A stretch of DNA of 43,270 bases from Nitrospirota bacterium (GTDB taxonomy: Bacteria; Nitrospirota; RBG-16-64-22): positions 1 through 43,270 of the forward strand of contig JACPZO010000165.1 in NCBI GenBank assembly GCA_016195465.1. Direction: 5' to 3'. Made by a program: the position numbers and the translations under genes. Of this stretch, positions 43,251 to 43,270 are shown in pieces (within the stretch, counting starts at the first letter, position 1; the number at the start of each line of letters is the position of its first letter). The notes under the pieces are model-generated. The model worked only from the letters and a program-made list of their open reading frames with translations. It did no database searches and was not told the DNA's origin.

Positions 43251-43270
43251 TGGGACCATCCACTCCGACG
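43251..43270 (+). CDS. Start of a gene running off the right edge
   Basis: ATG 43251 lies six bases after AAAGGAG, downstream of the operator palindrome. Only MGPSTP and part of the next codons are visible. Because regulators often control themselves from such operators, it may encode a transcription factor, but the sequence shown cannot tell. Confidence 0.5.

Overview
The window is a high-G+C chromosomal segment from a Gram-negative bacterium. It carries an outer-membrane assembly lipoprotein (BamD) and a second lipoprotein with TPR-like helices. It spans the replication-origin neighbourhood: dnaA-dnaN-recF-gyrB-gyrA runs leftward and rpmH-rnpA-yidD-yidC-mnmE-mnmG-parA-parB-bactofilin runs rightward, away from an AT-richer gap with DnaA boxes at about 23.1-23.8 kb. 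The absence of rsmG next to mnmG, and parAB followed by bactofilin, would suit Desulfobacterota/Myxococcota-like or Methylomirabilota-like lineages. That is inference; the sequence does not settle the taxon.

Left part (1-3.3 kb): an insertion-sequence transposase tail, a damaged SMP-30/DJ-1 fusion gene and an ACR3 arsenite pump lie beside a translation cluster. Read on the minus strand the cluster is serS, tRNA-Ser(UGA), tRNA-Ser(GCU), tRNA-Arg(ACG), tadA, tRNA-Ser(CGA), tRNA-Ser(GGA). Seryl-tRNA synthetase therefore sits with four serine tRNAs, and the A34-to-inosine deaminase sits with its tRNA-Arg(ACG) substrate.

3.3-11.7 kb: an 8.4-kb integrated element splits this cluster. It is inserted in the 3' half of tRNA-Arg(ACG) and flanked by perfect 46-bp repeats (attL 3309-3354, attR 11692-11737). 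It encodes an integrase, a CGNR-type zinc-finger regulator, an excisionase-like HTH protein, two tiny coupled ORFs, a CHC2 zinc-finger primase fragment, a DUF3987 protein, small unknown proteins and an HK97-type major capsid protein. I see no portal, terminase, protease or tail gene. A 62-bp double-iteron hairpin (7208-7269) looks like its replication origin. It resembles a phage satellite.

12.2-32.5 kb: core chromosome replication, ribosome/RNase P, membrane insertion, tRNA modification and chromosome partition genes, with two parS sites bracketing mnmG. A family of intergenic inverted repeats with degenerate short-period arms recurs between the tRNAs and again near 30.1-30.3 kb.

32.5-36.0 kb: an integron-like accessory array. 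A decayed integron-integrase 3' end is followed, in the same orientation, by three cassettes: a GIY-YIG-like protein, an AT-rich adenine methyltransferase plus HNH nuclease (a type II restriction-modification pair), and a pair of small unknown proteins. Two good attC sites and one truncated attC separate them, ending at a decayed RAYT transposase. A DUF4034-type secreted protein follows.

38-43.3 kb: housekeeping and regulatory genes, comprising a siroheme dehydrogenase, bamD, aroC, a PilZ protein, small hypotheticals and a response regulator. At the right edge a strong promoter with a perfect operator-like palindrome precedes a gene that runs off the window.
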